Positions 34,819 to 43,922 of a stretch of DNA of 64,000 bases are shown here, in pieces; positions within the stretch are counted from its first letter, which is position 1, and each line of letters begins with the position of its first letter. The notes beneath the pieces are model-generated. The model did not search any database. It saw only the letters and a list, made by a program, of their open reading frames with translations, and had not been told where the DNA came from. The position numbers and the translations under genes were made by a program. Origin of the DNA: Neoroseomonas lacus (GTDB lineage: Bacteria > Pseudomonadota > Alphaproteobacteria > Acetobacterales > Acetobacteraceae); contig NZ_BMKW01000001.1 in the NCBI RefSeq assembly GCF_014644535.1, positions 310,001 through 374,000 of the forward strand, given 5' to 3'.

Positions 34819-34854
34819 TTTTCCAGCAAAGTCACTTCACCCTGACCGGGCATC

Positions 34855-36375
34855 ATGACCATCGCCCGAATCGCCACCTTCGCCTTTTCCGGCATCGAAC
34901 CGGTGCCGGTCGAGGTGCAAGTGCAGATCGCCCCCGGCTTGCCTGCCTTCCTGTTGGTTGGCCTGCCTGATAAGGCCGTGGCCGAAAGCCGGGAACGGGT
35001 GCGCGCGGCGCTCACCGGGCTCGGCCTGTCGCTGCCGCCGAAACGAGTGCTGGTGAACCTGGCGCCGGCGGACATCCTGAAGGAAGGTTCGCATTTCGAC
35101 CTGCCCATTGCCCTCGCCCTGCTGGCCGCGATGGACATCATCCCGAAGGAGGATGCGGCGGGCTATGCGGCGCTCGGCGAATTGTCGCTCGACGGGTCGA
35201 TCATGCCGGTGGCCGGCGTGCTGCCGGCGGCGCTCGGCGCCAGCGCGCGCGACCTCGGCCTGATCTGCCCGGCCGCGCAGGGTGGCGAGGCCGCCTGGGC
35301 CGGACAGATCGAGGTGCTGGCCGCCCCCGACATCCTCGCCCTGCTGAACCATTTCCGCGGCACGCAGATGCTCTCCCCGCCGGCGCCGCCGAACCTCGAT
35401 GCCGCGCCGCGCGCCGGCCCCTGCCTATCCGAGGTCAAGGGCCAGGAAAGTGCGAAGCGCGCCATCGAGATCGCCGCCGCCGGTTCCCACAACCTGCTGA
35501 TGGTCGGACCGCCAGGGGCGGGAAAGTCCATGCTCGCCGCCCGGCTGCCGGCCTTGCTGCCAGACCTTTCACCGGCAGAGGCGCTGGAGGTCTCCCTGGT
35601 GCATTCCATCGCCGGCAAGCTCGAAGGCGGGCGGCTGGTGACGCGACCGCCCTTTCGCGAACCGCATCATTCGGCCTCGATGCCGGCGCTGATCGGTGGC
35701 GGGCATCGCGCCCGGCCTGGCGAGATCAGCCTCGCGCATCGCGGCGTGCTGTTCCTCGACGAATGGCCGGAATTTCCGCGCCCGGCGCTGGAGTCGCTGC
35801 GCCAGCCGATGGAGACCGGGCGCACCACGATCAGCCGCGCCCATGCCCATGTCACCTACCCGGCACGGTTCCAATGCATCGCGGCGATGAATCCCTGCCG
35901 CTGCGGCTATCTGGGCGATGCGGGACGTGAATGCGGCCGCGCGCCGCGCTGTGGCGAGGACTACCAGGGCCGACTCTCCGGCCCGCTGCTCGACCGCATG
36001 GACCTGACGATCGAGGTCATGCCGATCCCCGCCGCCGAGCTGACCCGCGCGCCGGCCGGCGAGACCAGTGCGGTCGTCGCCGCCCGCGTGCAGGCGGCGC
36101 GCGATGCCCAGCGCGCGCGCTGGGGCAATGATGGGCCGCGCAACAATGCGGAGGCCGAGATCGGTCACCTGATGCCACTGTTGGATGCCGAGGCCGGCGC
36201 GCTGGTGGAAATGGCGGCGACGCGGCTGCGACTGTCGTCGCGCGCGCATGTGCGGACGCTGCGCGTCGCCCGCAGCGTGGCCGACCTCGCCGCCAGCGCG
36301 ACGATCCGACGCGCGCATGTCGCCGAGGCGCTCGCCTTTCGCCACCGGGTGCCGGGGCGCGCGGCGGTCGCGTAG
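34855..36375 (+). CDS. comM: YifB/ComM family Mg-chelatase-like AAA ATPase
   Basis: A 506-residue helicase-like AAA+ protein involved in branch migration during natural transformation (ComM) and DNA integration. The N-terminal ChlI domain has GLPAFLLVGLPDKAVAESRERV and a FDLPIALALLAA motif; Walker A is GPPGAGKSM (about 218-226), Walker B in LFLDEWPEF, then ESLRQPMETG and the C-terminal lid with FRHRVPGRA. Family length fits exactly. It probably forms a transcription unit with the small secreted protein upstream. Confidence 0.95.
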   Translation: MTIARIATFAFSGIEPVPVEVQVQIAPGLPAFLLVGLPDKAVAESRERVRAALTGLGLSLPPKRVLVNLAPADILKEGSHFDLPIALALLAAMDIIPKEDAAGYAALGELSLDGSIMPVAGVLPAALGASARDLGLICPAAQGGEAAWAGQIEVLAAPDILALLNHFRGTQMLSPPAPPNLDAAPRAGPCLSEVKGQESAKRAIEIAAAGSHNLLMVGPPGAGKSMLAARLPALLPDLSPAEALEVSLVHSIAGKLEGGRLVTRPPFREPHHSASMPALIGGGHRARPGEISLAHRGVLFLDEWPEFPRPALESLRQPMETGRTTISRAHAHVTYPARFQCIAAMNPCRCGYLGDAGRECGRAPRCGEDYQGRLSGPLLDRMDLTIEVMPIPAAELTRAPAGETSAVVAARVQAARDAQRARWGNDGPRNNAEAEIGHLMPLLDAEAGALVEMAATRLRLSSRAHVRTLRVARSVADLAASATIRRAHVAEALAFRHRVPGRAAVA

Positions 36376-36749
36376 ACCACGTCACCTCCTGCCGGATACG
36401 GCATTGGTCCTCGCACCCGCCCGGCCATTCAAAGACGAGATACTGAATGGTTGGCTGGGTTGGGATACGGGGCCAGCGCGCGCTGATCCGGGCCTGCAGC
36501 GGGCCCCGTTCACTCCGGTTGACGAGTTGCGCTTTTGCTCATTGTGGTAGCGAGCGTCGTCACCCGATCATGTCGCTCCATCTGATTGCGCCCTGCTCCA
36601 GACGGCTGCCGAAGTTCGATTTCCGACGGCGGCCGACGCAGCATTGATTCATGGGTCTCTCCCGGCACGAGAGGACGATTCAGGCGACGACGCGGATAGA
36701 TTCCCTGGCGTCGGTCGCTGCGCGTCCGATGGAGAGATTCCGCAGCCTG
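36376..36749. other. Intergenic region between comM and yraN (convergent)
   Basis: 374 bp without a supported gene. It contains a 47-bp stretch (36424-36472, gatactgaatggttggctgggt core) that resembles 48684-48725, another intergenic site. No hairpin terminator with a T-run was seen. Confidence 0.6.
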
Positions 36750-37142
36750 CTAGTCCCCGAGCCGGAATGCGTCCGCGATGCGTCGGGCCGTGCCGTCCGC
36801 CGCCACGATCACCACATCGAACCGCATCCCCGCCGCGCCATGGCTGGGATTCGCACCAAGCCAGCATTCCGCCGCCGCCATCAGCCGCGCCCGTTGCCTG
36901 GCCCCAAGCGCGAAGGCCGCCTCGGCCAGCGACGGCCGCGCCTTCACCTCGACGAAGGCCAGCAGCCCATCACGTTCCGCCACGATGTCGATCTCGCCGG
37001 CCGGCGTGCGGGCGCGCCGGGCCAGCACGGCCCAGCCTTCACCCAGCAGCGCCGCAGCCGCGATGCCCTCCGCATCCCGCCCGGACGCCTCGGCGCGGCG
37101 GCCGCGCAACAGCCGAGGTGCATGCTCGTCGCGATCGCTCAT
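36750..37142 (-). CDS. yraN: YraN family (UPF0102) nuclease-fold protein
   Basis: A 130-residue protein of the endonuclease-like UPF0102 family. Family features are [20 protein letters not shown], the [26 protein letters not shown] motif (GEIDIV...VEVKxR, the E/D...E-K nuclease-like site) and [16 protein letters not shown]. Start is at 37142, directly divergent from the gamma-glutamyltransferase gene (17 bp between starts), so their promoters must overlap each other's leader. Confidence 0.9.
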   Translation of the reverse strand: MSDRDEHAPRLLRGRRAEASGRDAEGIAAAALLGEGWAVLARRARTPAGEIDIVAERDGLLAFVEVKARPSLAEAAFALGARQRARLMAAAECWLGANPSHGAAGMRFDVVIVAADGTARRIADAFRLGD

Positions 37143-37159
37143 TGCGCTATCCTGCCGCG

Positions 37160-38842
37160 ATGATCCTGCGCCGCGCCATCTTCCTGCTCCTCCTGGTGAC
37201 CGGCGCCGCCTCGGCGCAGGCACCCGCACGGCATTTCATGGTCGCCGCTGGCCATCCGCTCGCCGCCGCCGCCGGCGTCGAGGTGCTGCGCGATGGCGGC
37301 AATGCCGTCGATGCCGCCATCGCCGTACAAATGGTGCTGACGCTGGTCGAACCGCAATCCTCCGGCATCGGCGGCGGCGCGTTGCTGTTGCAGTTCAATG
37401 CCGGCACGGGCCGCGTGACCGCCTGGGACGGGCGGGAGGCCGCGCCCGCCGCCGCCGGCCCCGACCTGTTCCTGCGCGACGGCCGCCCGATGCCCTTCAT
37501 CGAAGCCGTTGTCGGCGGCCGGGCCGTTGGCGTGCCGGGCACCGTCGCGATGCTGGAAGCCGCGCATCGCGAGCATGGCCACCTGCCCTGGCCACGCCTG
37601 ATCGCCCCCGCGATCCGCCTCGCCGAGGACGGCTTCCCGATCAGCGAGCGTCTGGCACGCGACATCGCCGCCGATGCCGGCCGGCTTCAGCGCGACCCGG
37701 AGGCCAGGGCGTACTTCTTCTCGGAGACCGGGGCGCCGCTGCCGGCCGGGCATCGCCTGCGCAACCCCGCGCTCGCCGAAACCCTGCGCGCCATCGCCAC
37801 CCAAGGCGCGCAGGCGTTGGCGCGCGGCCCGGTCGCGGAGGCCATCGTCACCGCCATCACCAGCCACCCGACCAATCCCGGCCTGATGACGGCGACCGAC
37901 CTGTCGAGTTATGCGCCGCATCGGCGCGAGGTCATCTGCAGTGGCTATCGCCGCTATCGCGTCTGCGGCTTCCCGCCGCCATCCTCGGGCGGCATCGCGG
38001 TCGCGCAGATCCTCGGGCTGCTGGGGCATTTCGACATGGCGCGGCTCGACCCGCGGGGTGCCACGGCGGCGCATCTGCTCGGCGATGCCGGACGGCTCGC
38101 CTTCGCCGACCGCGATGCCTATGTCGCCGATCCGGATTTCGTCTCGGTGCCGACGCGTGGCTTGACCGACCCCGGCTACCTCACGGTGCGCGCGCAATTG
38201 ATGGATCGCGACCACGCGGTGGCTGCGCCGCGCGCCGGCAACCCGCCCTGGCGCGAAACCAGTCTCGCCCCACAGATGCAGGATTTCGAGACCGGCACCA
38301 GCCATGTCTCGATCGTCGATGCGGATGGCAATGCGGTTTCGATGACCACCACGGTCGAGGCGCTGTTCGGCGCCCGGCTGATGGTGCGCGGCGTCATGCT
38401 GAACAATGAGCTGACCGACTTCTCCTTCTCGCCTGACCGCGACGGCCGGCCGATCGCCAATCGCGTGGAGGGCGGCAAGCGGCCGCGGTCCTCAATGTCG
38501 CCAAGCATCGTGCTGGATGGCGAAGGGCATCTGAATGCGGTGGTTGGCGCGCCGGGCGGGGCGCGCATCATCATGTATGTCGGCCAGGCGCTGGTGGCGC
38601 TGCTCGATTGGGGCATGACCCCGCAGGAGGCGGCGTCTCTGCCGCATGTCGGGACGCTGGGCGGGCCGATCGACCTCGAAGCCGGCACGGCGGCCGTGGC
38701 CTTGGCCCCCGCCCTGCGCGCGATGGGCCACGAAGTGCGGCCTGCCGAGATGAATTCGGGCCTGCAGATCATCCGCGTGACGCCCGACGGGCTGCTCGGT
38801 GGCGCCGACCCGCGTCGCGAGGGCGTGGCGATCGGTGACTGA
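37160..38842 (+). CDS. ggt: Gamma-glutamyltransferase, secreted
   Basis: A 560-residue periplasmic GGT with an N-terminal signal ([20 protein letters not shown]). Large subunit: [34 protein letters not shown] and [13 protein letters not shown]. The nucleophile is Thr380 ([21 protein letters not shown]). Small subunit: [12 protein letters not shown] and [15 protein letters not shown], with a C-terminal [13 protein letters not shown]. It is a glutathione/gamma-glutamyl-peptide hydrolase; it differs from the cytosolic-looking paralogue at 12597-14213 by having the export signal. Confidence 0.95.
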   Translation: MILRRAIFLLLLVTGAASAQAPARHFMVAAGHPLAAAAGVEVLRDGGNAVDAAIAVQMVLTLVEPQSSGIGGGALLLQFNAGTGRVTAWDGREAAPAAAGPDLFLRDGRPMPFIEAVVGGRAVGVPGTVAMLEAAHREHGHLPWPRLIAPAIRLAEDGFPISERLARDIAADAGRLQRDPEARAYFFSETGAPLPAGHRLRNPALAETLRAIATQGAQALARGPVAEAIVTAITSHPTNPGLMTATDLSSYAPHRREVICSGYRRYRVCGFPPPSSGGIAVAQILGLLGHFDMARLDPRGATAAHLLGDAGRLAFADRDAYVADPDFVSVPTRGLTDPGYLTVRAQLMDRDHAVAAPRAGNPPWRETSLAPQMQDFETGTSHVSIVDADGNAVSMTTTVEALFGARLMVRGVMLNNELTDFSFSPDRDGRPIANRVEGGKRPRSSMSPSIVLDGEGHLNAVVGAPGGARIIMYVGQALVALLDWGMTPQEAASLPHVGTLGGPIDLEAGTAAVALAPALRAMGHEVRPAEMNSGLQIIRVTPDGLLGGADPRREGVAIGD

Positions 38843-38885
38843 ACGGCCCCTGGCGCGTTGTAGGATGCGGATGAAGGAGCAACCC

Positions 38886-39356
38886 ATGACCCGAGCCGCC
38901 CTTGCCGCCCTGCTGGCGCTGACTCTCGCCACCCCCGCACGGGCCGAGGAGACCCGCCAGATCGGCTATGTGAACACCGCCATGACCAATCTCGGCCTGA
39001 CGCGCAGCCATCGCGTGGTGGTCGAGCGTTTTGCCGACCCCGAGGTCTCGGGCGTGTCCTGCTACATCAGCCAGGCGCGCACCGGGGGCGTGTCCGGCAT
39101 GGTGGGGCTCGCCGAGGATCCGGGGCGCTTCTCGCTCACCTGCGTCAGCACCGGCGAGGTGCGCGTGTCCGATGCCGCGCGCCGCGGCGAGCGCGGCGCG
39201 CAGGTCTATGAGAGCAACACATCGCTGTTCTTCAAGGAGACACGCGTGCAGCGCTTCATCGATGAGGAACAGCACGCGGTGGTCTATCTCGCCTGGTCGA
39301 CCCGGCTGGTTGAAGGGTCGCCGTTCAACGCGGTGGCGGTGGTGCCGTATCGGTGA
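38886..39356 (+). CDS. creA: CreA-like secreted protein
   Basis: A 156-residue protein of the CreA family, unknown function, encoded near catabolite genes in E. coli. Signal peptide residues 1-20 (AALLALTLATPARA). The mature domain matches the family: IGYVNTAMTNLGLTRSHRVVV, ADPEVSGVSCYISQARTGG, GLAEDPGRFSLTC and a final VYLAWSTRLVEGSPFNAVAVV. Two cysteines probably pair. Ribosome-binding site gaaggag precedes the ATG at 38886. It follows the GGT gene by 43 bp. Its stop directly abuts the inverted-repeat element. Confidence 0.9.
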   Translation: MTRAALAALLALTLATPARAEETRQIGYVNTAMTNLGLTRSHRVVVERFADPEVSGVSCYISQARTGGVSGMVGLAEDPGRFSLTCVSTGEVRVSDAARRGERGAQVYESNTSLFFKETRVQRFIDEEQHAVVYLAWSTRLVEGSPFNAVAVVPYR

Positions 39357-39358
39357 CG

Positions 39359-39830
39359 CCACGGTGGCACGGAGAAGGGCGCCGTCCCTCTCCGGACCTC
39401 ATCCCGCCAATGGCCCGCGGCCCTGGAAACCGAAACCTGGCGCCTGGGTCCAGCGGCGACGCCGAATCAAGTCTCTGATTTTACTCATTTTAAGATTTTA
39501 GGATTTTATCGGCCTCGACGTCCGTTGCCGCTGGATGCGGAACGCCATGCGATGGAGTGAACATACCAAGAACTCACGACCAGATCCAGCGATGTCTCTC
39601 GGGCAGGGCGGCAGGGGGCTTTCCGTAGGCCCCGGGCCCTTTGGAAGGCTACGTGCCAGGTGGCATGGCCGCCAGGATCGGTGCCAATATTGGTTACGCT
39701 GTCCCGGGCGACACTCACATGCCGGGACAAGCAGTCGCGCCCGACACTAAGTCGAGGTTTCCATAGGCCCTCAGGCCTTTGGCGGGGTGAGGTCCGGAGA
39801 GGGGCGAAGCGTTCTTCGGTTCCACCGTGG
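39359..39830. mobile_element. Candidate non-autonomous MITE-like element with about 75-bp terminal inverted repeats
   Basis: The plus strand starts ccacggtggcacgg and ends ccaccgtgg. The left end (39359-39431) and the reverse complement of the right end (39756-39830) align along their length, including a 25-bp block (39386-39410 / 39779-39803) with one mismatch and the ggaaacc inner edge. An internal segment (39617-39644, ggctttccgtaggccccggg) resembles the right repeat again. The core holds an AT-rich patch (39475-39512). It has no coding capacity for a transposase. It follows immediately after the CreA-like stop. Target duplications were not recognised. Confidence 0.5.
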
Positions 39831-39957
39831 GGCTGCTGGAGGTGATTCCGGTCGCATGGGCTCACGGAAATCGCTCAGACCATTTGTTGTCGGGCGTATC
39901 GTTACCCGACCTGATGATTCCACCTAATCAGGATCTGCCCCGGCGCCCTCCCCGACC

Positions 39958-40989
39958 TCACGCAGCGTCGCGCGCGATCGCCGGCATCGGCATGGCGTCG
40001 TCGCGGCCTTCCTCTACCGCGTGGCAGGCGACCATCGCATCGCCGGCCGGCTTGAGTTCCGGCCGCTCCCGCTTGCAACGGTCATTGGCCAGCGGGCAGC
40101 GCGGATGGAAGGCGCAGCCCGACGGCGGCGTGATCGGCGACGGCACTTCACCACCGACCGGGATGCGTTCGCGCCCCGTCATCTCGAGATCCGGGATCGC
40201 CTCCATCAGGGCGCGCGTATAGGGGTGGCGCGGGGTGCGGAACAGCGTCTCGGCCGGGGCGAGTTCGGCGAGGCGCCCGAGATACATCACCCCGATGCGG
40301 TCACTGACCTGGCGCACCACAGCAAGGTTGTGGCTGATGAACAGGTAGGTCAGGCCCAGCCGCTGCTGGAGTTCCTTCATCAGGTTGAGGATCTGCGCCT
40401 GGACCGAGACGTCGAGCGCGCTGGTCGGTTCGTCGCAGACCAGGAATTCCGGGTTGGAGGACAGCGCGCGGGCGATGGAGATGCGCTGGCGCTGGCCGCC
40501 GGAGAATTCATGCGGGAATTTCTGCCGGTCGAGCGGGGAGAGCCCGACCTGCGTCAGCAGTTCGGCGACACGGTCCTGCTGGGCGCTGTGCGACGTGACG
40601 AGGCCGAAGGCGCGGATCGGCTCGGCGATGATGTCCGCCACGCGCCAGCGCGGGTTCAGCGAGGCGTAGGGGTCCTGGAAGATCATCTGCATGCGCCGGC
40701 GCTGGTCGGCCAGCGCGCGGGCCTCGGCGAGGTCGCGTCCGTCGAAGATCACCGCCCCGGCGGTGGGCGTGTAGAGCCCGACCGACAGCCGGGCGACGGT
40801 CGATTTGCCGCAGCCGGATTCACCCACCAGTGACAGCGTCGTGCCCTTGGGAATGGCGAAGGAAATGCCGTCCACCGCGCGCAGTATGCGCTTCTCCTCG
40901 CGCGCGACGAGCCGTTGCAGGAAGGGGCGGGAGACGTCGAAATGGCGCGCGAGGTCGCGCACCTCGAACATCGGGGTCGCGTCAGCCAC
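39958..40989 (-). CDS. Dipeptide-type ABC transporter ATP-binding protein (DppF-like)
   Basis: A 343-residue ATPase. Walker A GESGCGKST, Q-loop MIFQDPYASLNPR, signature FSGGQRQRI, Walker B VCDEPTSALD and FISHNLA are present, and the C-terminal extension has PSGCAFHPRCPLANDRC. I chose a GTG start at 40989, eight bases into the preceding gene and behind ggaga; the alternative is ATG 40971 without a ribosome-binding site. Last gene of the second Dpp operon. Confidence 0.93.
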   Translation of the reverse strand: MADATPMFEVRDLARHFDVSRPFLQRLVAREEKRILRAVDGISFAIPKGTTLSLVGESGCGKSTVARLSVGLYTPTAGAVIFDGRDLAEARALADQRRRMQMIFQDPYASLNPRWRVADIIAEPIRAFGLVTSHSAQQDRVAELLTQVGLSPLDRQKFPHEFSGGQRQRISIARALSSNPEFLVCDEPTSALDVSVQAQILNLMKELQQRLGLTYLFISHNLAVVRQVSDRIGVMYLGRLAELAPAETLFRTPRHPYTRALMEAIPDLEMTGRERIPVGGEVPSPITPPSGCAFHPRCPLANDRCKRERPELKPAGDAMVACHAVEEGRDDAMPMPAIARDAA

Positions 40990-41968
40990 GGGCGGTCTCC
41001 GTGTCATACAGCCAGCAGGCGGCGCGGGTGGTGACGGCATCCAGCAGGTCCGGTCGCAGTTCGCGGCATTTGCCGAAGACCTGCGGGCAGCGCGGATTGT
41101 AGGCGCAGCCCTGCGGGATGGCCGACAGGCGTGGCATCGCGCCGTCGATCTGCGCGAGGCGCTCCACGCGCCGGTCGAGCGGCGGGATGGAGGCCATGAG
41201 GCCGGCGGAATAGGGGTGGTTGGCGTGCTTCACTACTTCCCGCACCGGGCCGATCTCGGCGATGCGGCCGGCATACATGACGGCGACGCGGTCGGCGGTC
41301 TCGGCAATCACGCCCATGTCATGGGTGACCAGCATCATCGCCGTGCCCTTCTCACGCGCCAGCGTCTTCAACAAGGCGATGACCTGCGCCTGGATGGAGA
41401 CGTCGAGCGCGGTGGTGGGTTCGTCGGCGACTATCAGCTTCGGTTCGGCGCAGAGCGCGAGGGCGATCACCACGCGCTGGCGCATGCCGCCGGAAAATTC
41501 ATGCGGGTAGCTGTCGATGCGCTGCGCCGCCGCCGGAATGCCGACGTGTTCCAGCCATTCGATGGCCCGCTTGCGGGCCTCGGCCGGGTTGAGCGGCAGA
41601 TGGGTGGTGATCGTCTCCACCAGCTGGTGGCCGACGGTGTAAAGCGGGTTCAGCGTGGTCAGCGGGTCCTGGAAGATCGCGCCGATTTCCTTGCCGCGGA
41701 GGCGGCGCATCTGCTCGTAGCGCAGGTTGTCGATCCGCTTGCCGGCGAACAGGATCTCGCCGCGCGCGATGCGGCCGGGCGGTTCCAGCAGGCCGATGAT
41801 GGCGGCACCGGTCATCGACTTGCCGGCGCCGGATTCACCGACGACGCCGAGCACCTCGCCGGGCGCGATGTCGAAGGACACGTCGTCGAGCGCGACCAGC
41901 GTGCCGCGCCGGGTGGGGAATTCGACGCGCAGGTTCTTCACCTGCAACAGGGGGGCGGTGTTGGACAT
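40982..41968 (-). CDS. Dipeptide-type ABC transporter ATP-binding protein (DppD-like)
   Basis: A 328-residue ATPase with Walker A GESGAGKSM, FQDPLTTLNPLYTVG, the signature FSGGMRQRV, Walker [10 protein letters not shown], the switch VTHDMG, and a C-terminal PQGCAYNPRCPQVFGKC extension. The Walker A has Ala in place of the usual Ser/Cys/Gly, which is common. The ATG at 41968 overlaps the permease stop by one base (TGATG). Confidence 0.94.
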   Translation of the reverse strand: MSNTAPLLQVKNLRVEFPTRRGTLVALDDVSFDIAPGEVLGVVGESGAGKSMTGAAIIGLLEPPGRIARGEILFAGKRIDNLRYEQMRRLRGKEIGAIFQDPLTTLNPLYTVGHQLVETITTHLPLNPAEARKRAIEWLEHVGIPAAAQRIDSYPHEFSGGMRQRVVIALALCAEPKLIVADEPTTALDVSIQAQVIALLKTLAREKGTAMMLVTHDMGVIAETADRVAVMYAGRIAEIGPVREVVKHANHPYSAGLMASIPPLDRRVERLAQIDGAMPRLSAIPQGCAYNPRCPQVFGKCRELRPDLLDAVTTRAACWLYDTETARG

Positions 41969-42882
41969 CAGCGGAGCTTCGGGTTGAGGGCGTCGCGCAA
42001 CCAGTCGCCCAGCAGATTGACAGAGAGCACCATCGCGACGAGGGCGAGACCGGGGAAGATGGTGATCCACCATTCACCGGAGAACAGGAAGTCGTTGCCG
42101 ATCCTGATCAGCGTGCCGAGGGAGGGTTGGGTCGGCGGCACGCCGACGCCGAGGAAGGACAGCGTCGCTTCCGCCAGGATGGCTAGGCCGAGATTGAGCG
42201 TCGCCACCACCAGCACCGGGCCGACGACATTGGGCAGCACATGGCTGGCCATGATGCGCAGCTTCGGCACGCCGATCACGCGCGCCGCCTGGACGTATTC
42301 CTTGTTGCGCTCGACCAGGGTGGAGCCACGCACGGTGCGGGCGAATTTCGGCCATTCGCTGATGCCGATGGCGAAGATGACGACGAAGAGCGCGATCTGG
42401 TCATGAACCTCGCGCGGCACGACGGCGCGGACGACGCCATCGACCAGCAGGGCGACCAGGATGGAGGGGAAGGTGAGCTGGACGTCGCAGATGCGCATCA
42501 GCAACCCATCCACCGCGCCGCCGACATAGCCCGCCAGCAGCCCGACCGAGACGCCGAGCAGCGTGGCGAACAGCGTGGCCGACAGCCCGACCAGCAGCGA
42601 CACCCGCGCGCCATACATGATGGCCGAGAGCATGTCGCGGCCCTGGTCGTCGGTGCCGAGCAGGTATTCCGCCGTGCCTTCCTCGGCCCAGGAGGGCGGC
42701 TTGAAGGCGTCGATCAGGTTCAGCGAGGCGAGGTCAAAGGGGTTGTGCGGGGCGATGAAGGGCGCGAGTGCCGCGCCGATGATGCAGATCGCCGCGACGA
42801 TGGCCGAGGCGACCGTGACCGGCGACCGCTTGAACGACCACCAGACGTCGGAATCGAAGAAGCGCGCGATGGCAGCGGCCAT
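41968..42882 (-). CDS. ABC transporter permease, DppC-like
   Basis: A 304-residue inner-membrane permease. Helix 1 (VTVASAIVAAICIIGAALAPFIA), the family motif LLGTDDQGRDMLSAIMYGARVS and the EAA loop NKEYVQAARVIGVPK are present. It starts 2 bp after the DppB-like stop. Confidence 0.94.
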   Translation of the reverse strand: MAAAIARFFDSDVWWSFKRSPVTVASAIVAAICIIGAALAPFIAPHNPFDLASLNLIDAFKPPSWAEEGTAEYLLGTDDQGRDMLSAIMYGARVSLLVGLSATLFATLLGVSVGLLAGYVGGAVDGLLMRICDVQLTFPSILVALLVDGVVRAVVPREVHDQIALFVVIFAIGISEWPKFARTVRGSTLVERNKEYVQAARVIGVPKLRIMASHVLPNVVGPVLVVATLNLGLAILAEATLSFLGVGVPPTQPSLGTLIRIGNDFLFSGEWWITIFPGLALVAMVLSVNLLGDWLRDALNPKLR

Positions 42883-42884
42883 GG

Positions 42885-43868
42885 TCAGTGCCCCCCCTTC
42901 CCGCGACCGATCCGCAGCCGCGGGTCGACGGCGTAGTAGAGCAGGTCGACGATCAGGTTGATCGAGACGAAGACCAGCGCGATCAGCAGCAGGTAGGCGC
43001 TCATCACCGGGATGTCGGCGACGCCGACCGACTGGATGAACAGCAGCCCCATGCCCGGCCATTGGAACACCGTCTCGGTAACGATGGCGAAGGCGATGAT
43101 GGCCCCCAGTTGCAGCCCGACGATGGTGATGACCGGCACCAGCGTGTTCTTCAGCGCATGGCCGAAATGCACCGCCCGGTTCGGCAGGCCGCGGGCGCGG
43201 GCGAATTTGATGTAGTCGGTGCGCAGCACTTCCAGCATCTCGGCGCGCACCAGGCGCATGATCAGGGTGAGTTGGAACAGACCGAGGGTGATCGAGGGCA
43301 GGATCAGCGCCTTGATGCCCGACCAGGTGAGGAAGCCCGTGGACCACCAGCCGAGTTGCACCGTGTCGCCCCGCCCGAAGGAGGGCAGCCAGCCGAGCCA
43401 CACGGCGAAGACCAGGATCAGCAGGATGCCGATGAGGAAGGTGGGCAGCGACACACCGACCAGCGAGAAGGTCAGGAAGAAGCGCGACAGCCAGGAATTA
43501 CGGTACAGCCCGGTATAGACGCCCATCGGCACGCCGACCGCGAGCGCCAGCACCGCAGCGCAGAAGGCCAGTTCCAGCGTGGCCGGCGCGCGCTCGCCGA
43601 TGAGTTCGGCGACCGGGCGCGAAAGACGGTAGGACAGGCCGAATTCGCCGCGGATGGCGTGGCCGGTGAAGGTCGCGAACTGCACCCAGAAGGGCTGGTC
43701 GAGACCGAGGTCATGGACCAGCGCGTCGCGCTGCGCCTCGGTGAAGTCCTGTCCCAGCATGATCGCCACCGGGTCGCCGACATAGGCGAACATCGCGAAG
43801 GAGATCAGCGCGACGGCGAGCATGACCGGGATGGCCTGCAGGATGCGATTGATGATGAAGGCGAACAT
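42885..43868 (-). CDS. ABC transporter permease, DppB-like
   Basis: A 327-residue permease with N-terminal helix IINRILQAIPVMLAVALISFAM, LVHDLGLDQPFWVQFATFTGHAI, the EAA loop IKFARARGLPNRAVHFGHAL and the C-terminus LLYYAVDPRLRIG. It starts 54 bp after the receptor gene stop. Confidence 0.94.
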   Translation of the reverse strand: MFAFIINRILQAIPVMLAVALISFAMFAYVGDPVAIMLGQDFTEAQRDALVHDLGLDQPFWVQFATFTGHAIRGEFGLSYRLSRPVAELIGERAPATLELAFCAAVLALAVGVPMGVYTGLYRNSWLSRFFLTFSLVGVSLPTFLIGILLILVFAVWLGWLPSFGRGDTVQLGWWSTGFLTWSGIKALILPSITLGLFQLTLIMRLVRAEMLEVLRTDYIKFARARGLPNRAVHFGHALKNTLVPVITIVGLQLGAIIAFAIVTETVFQWPGMGLLFIQSVGVADIPVMSAYLLLIALVFVSINLIVDLLYYAVDPRLRIGRGKGGH

Positions 43869-43922
43869 TCATTCACTCCGGTGCAGGCGCGGCCGGCCAT
43901 CCCGCCGCGCCTGCGATGCTGT

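Noticed and set aside
36444-36472. Sequence tggttggctgggttggg resembling part of a tRNA 3' region
   Set aside because: No cloverleaf or anticodon stem can be built around it and the paired copy at 48684-48725 differs at stem positions.
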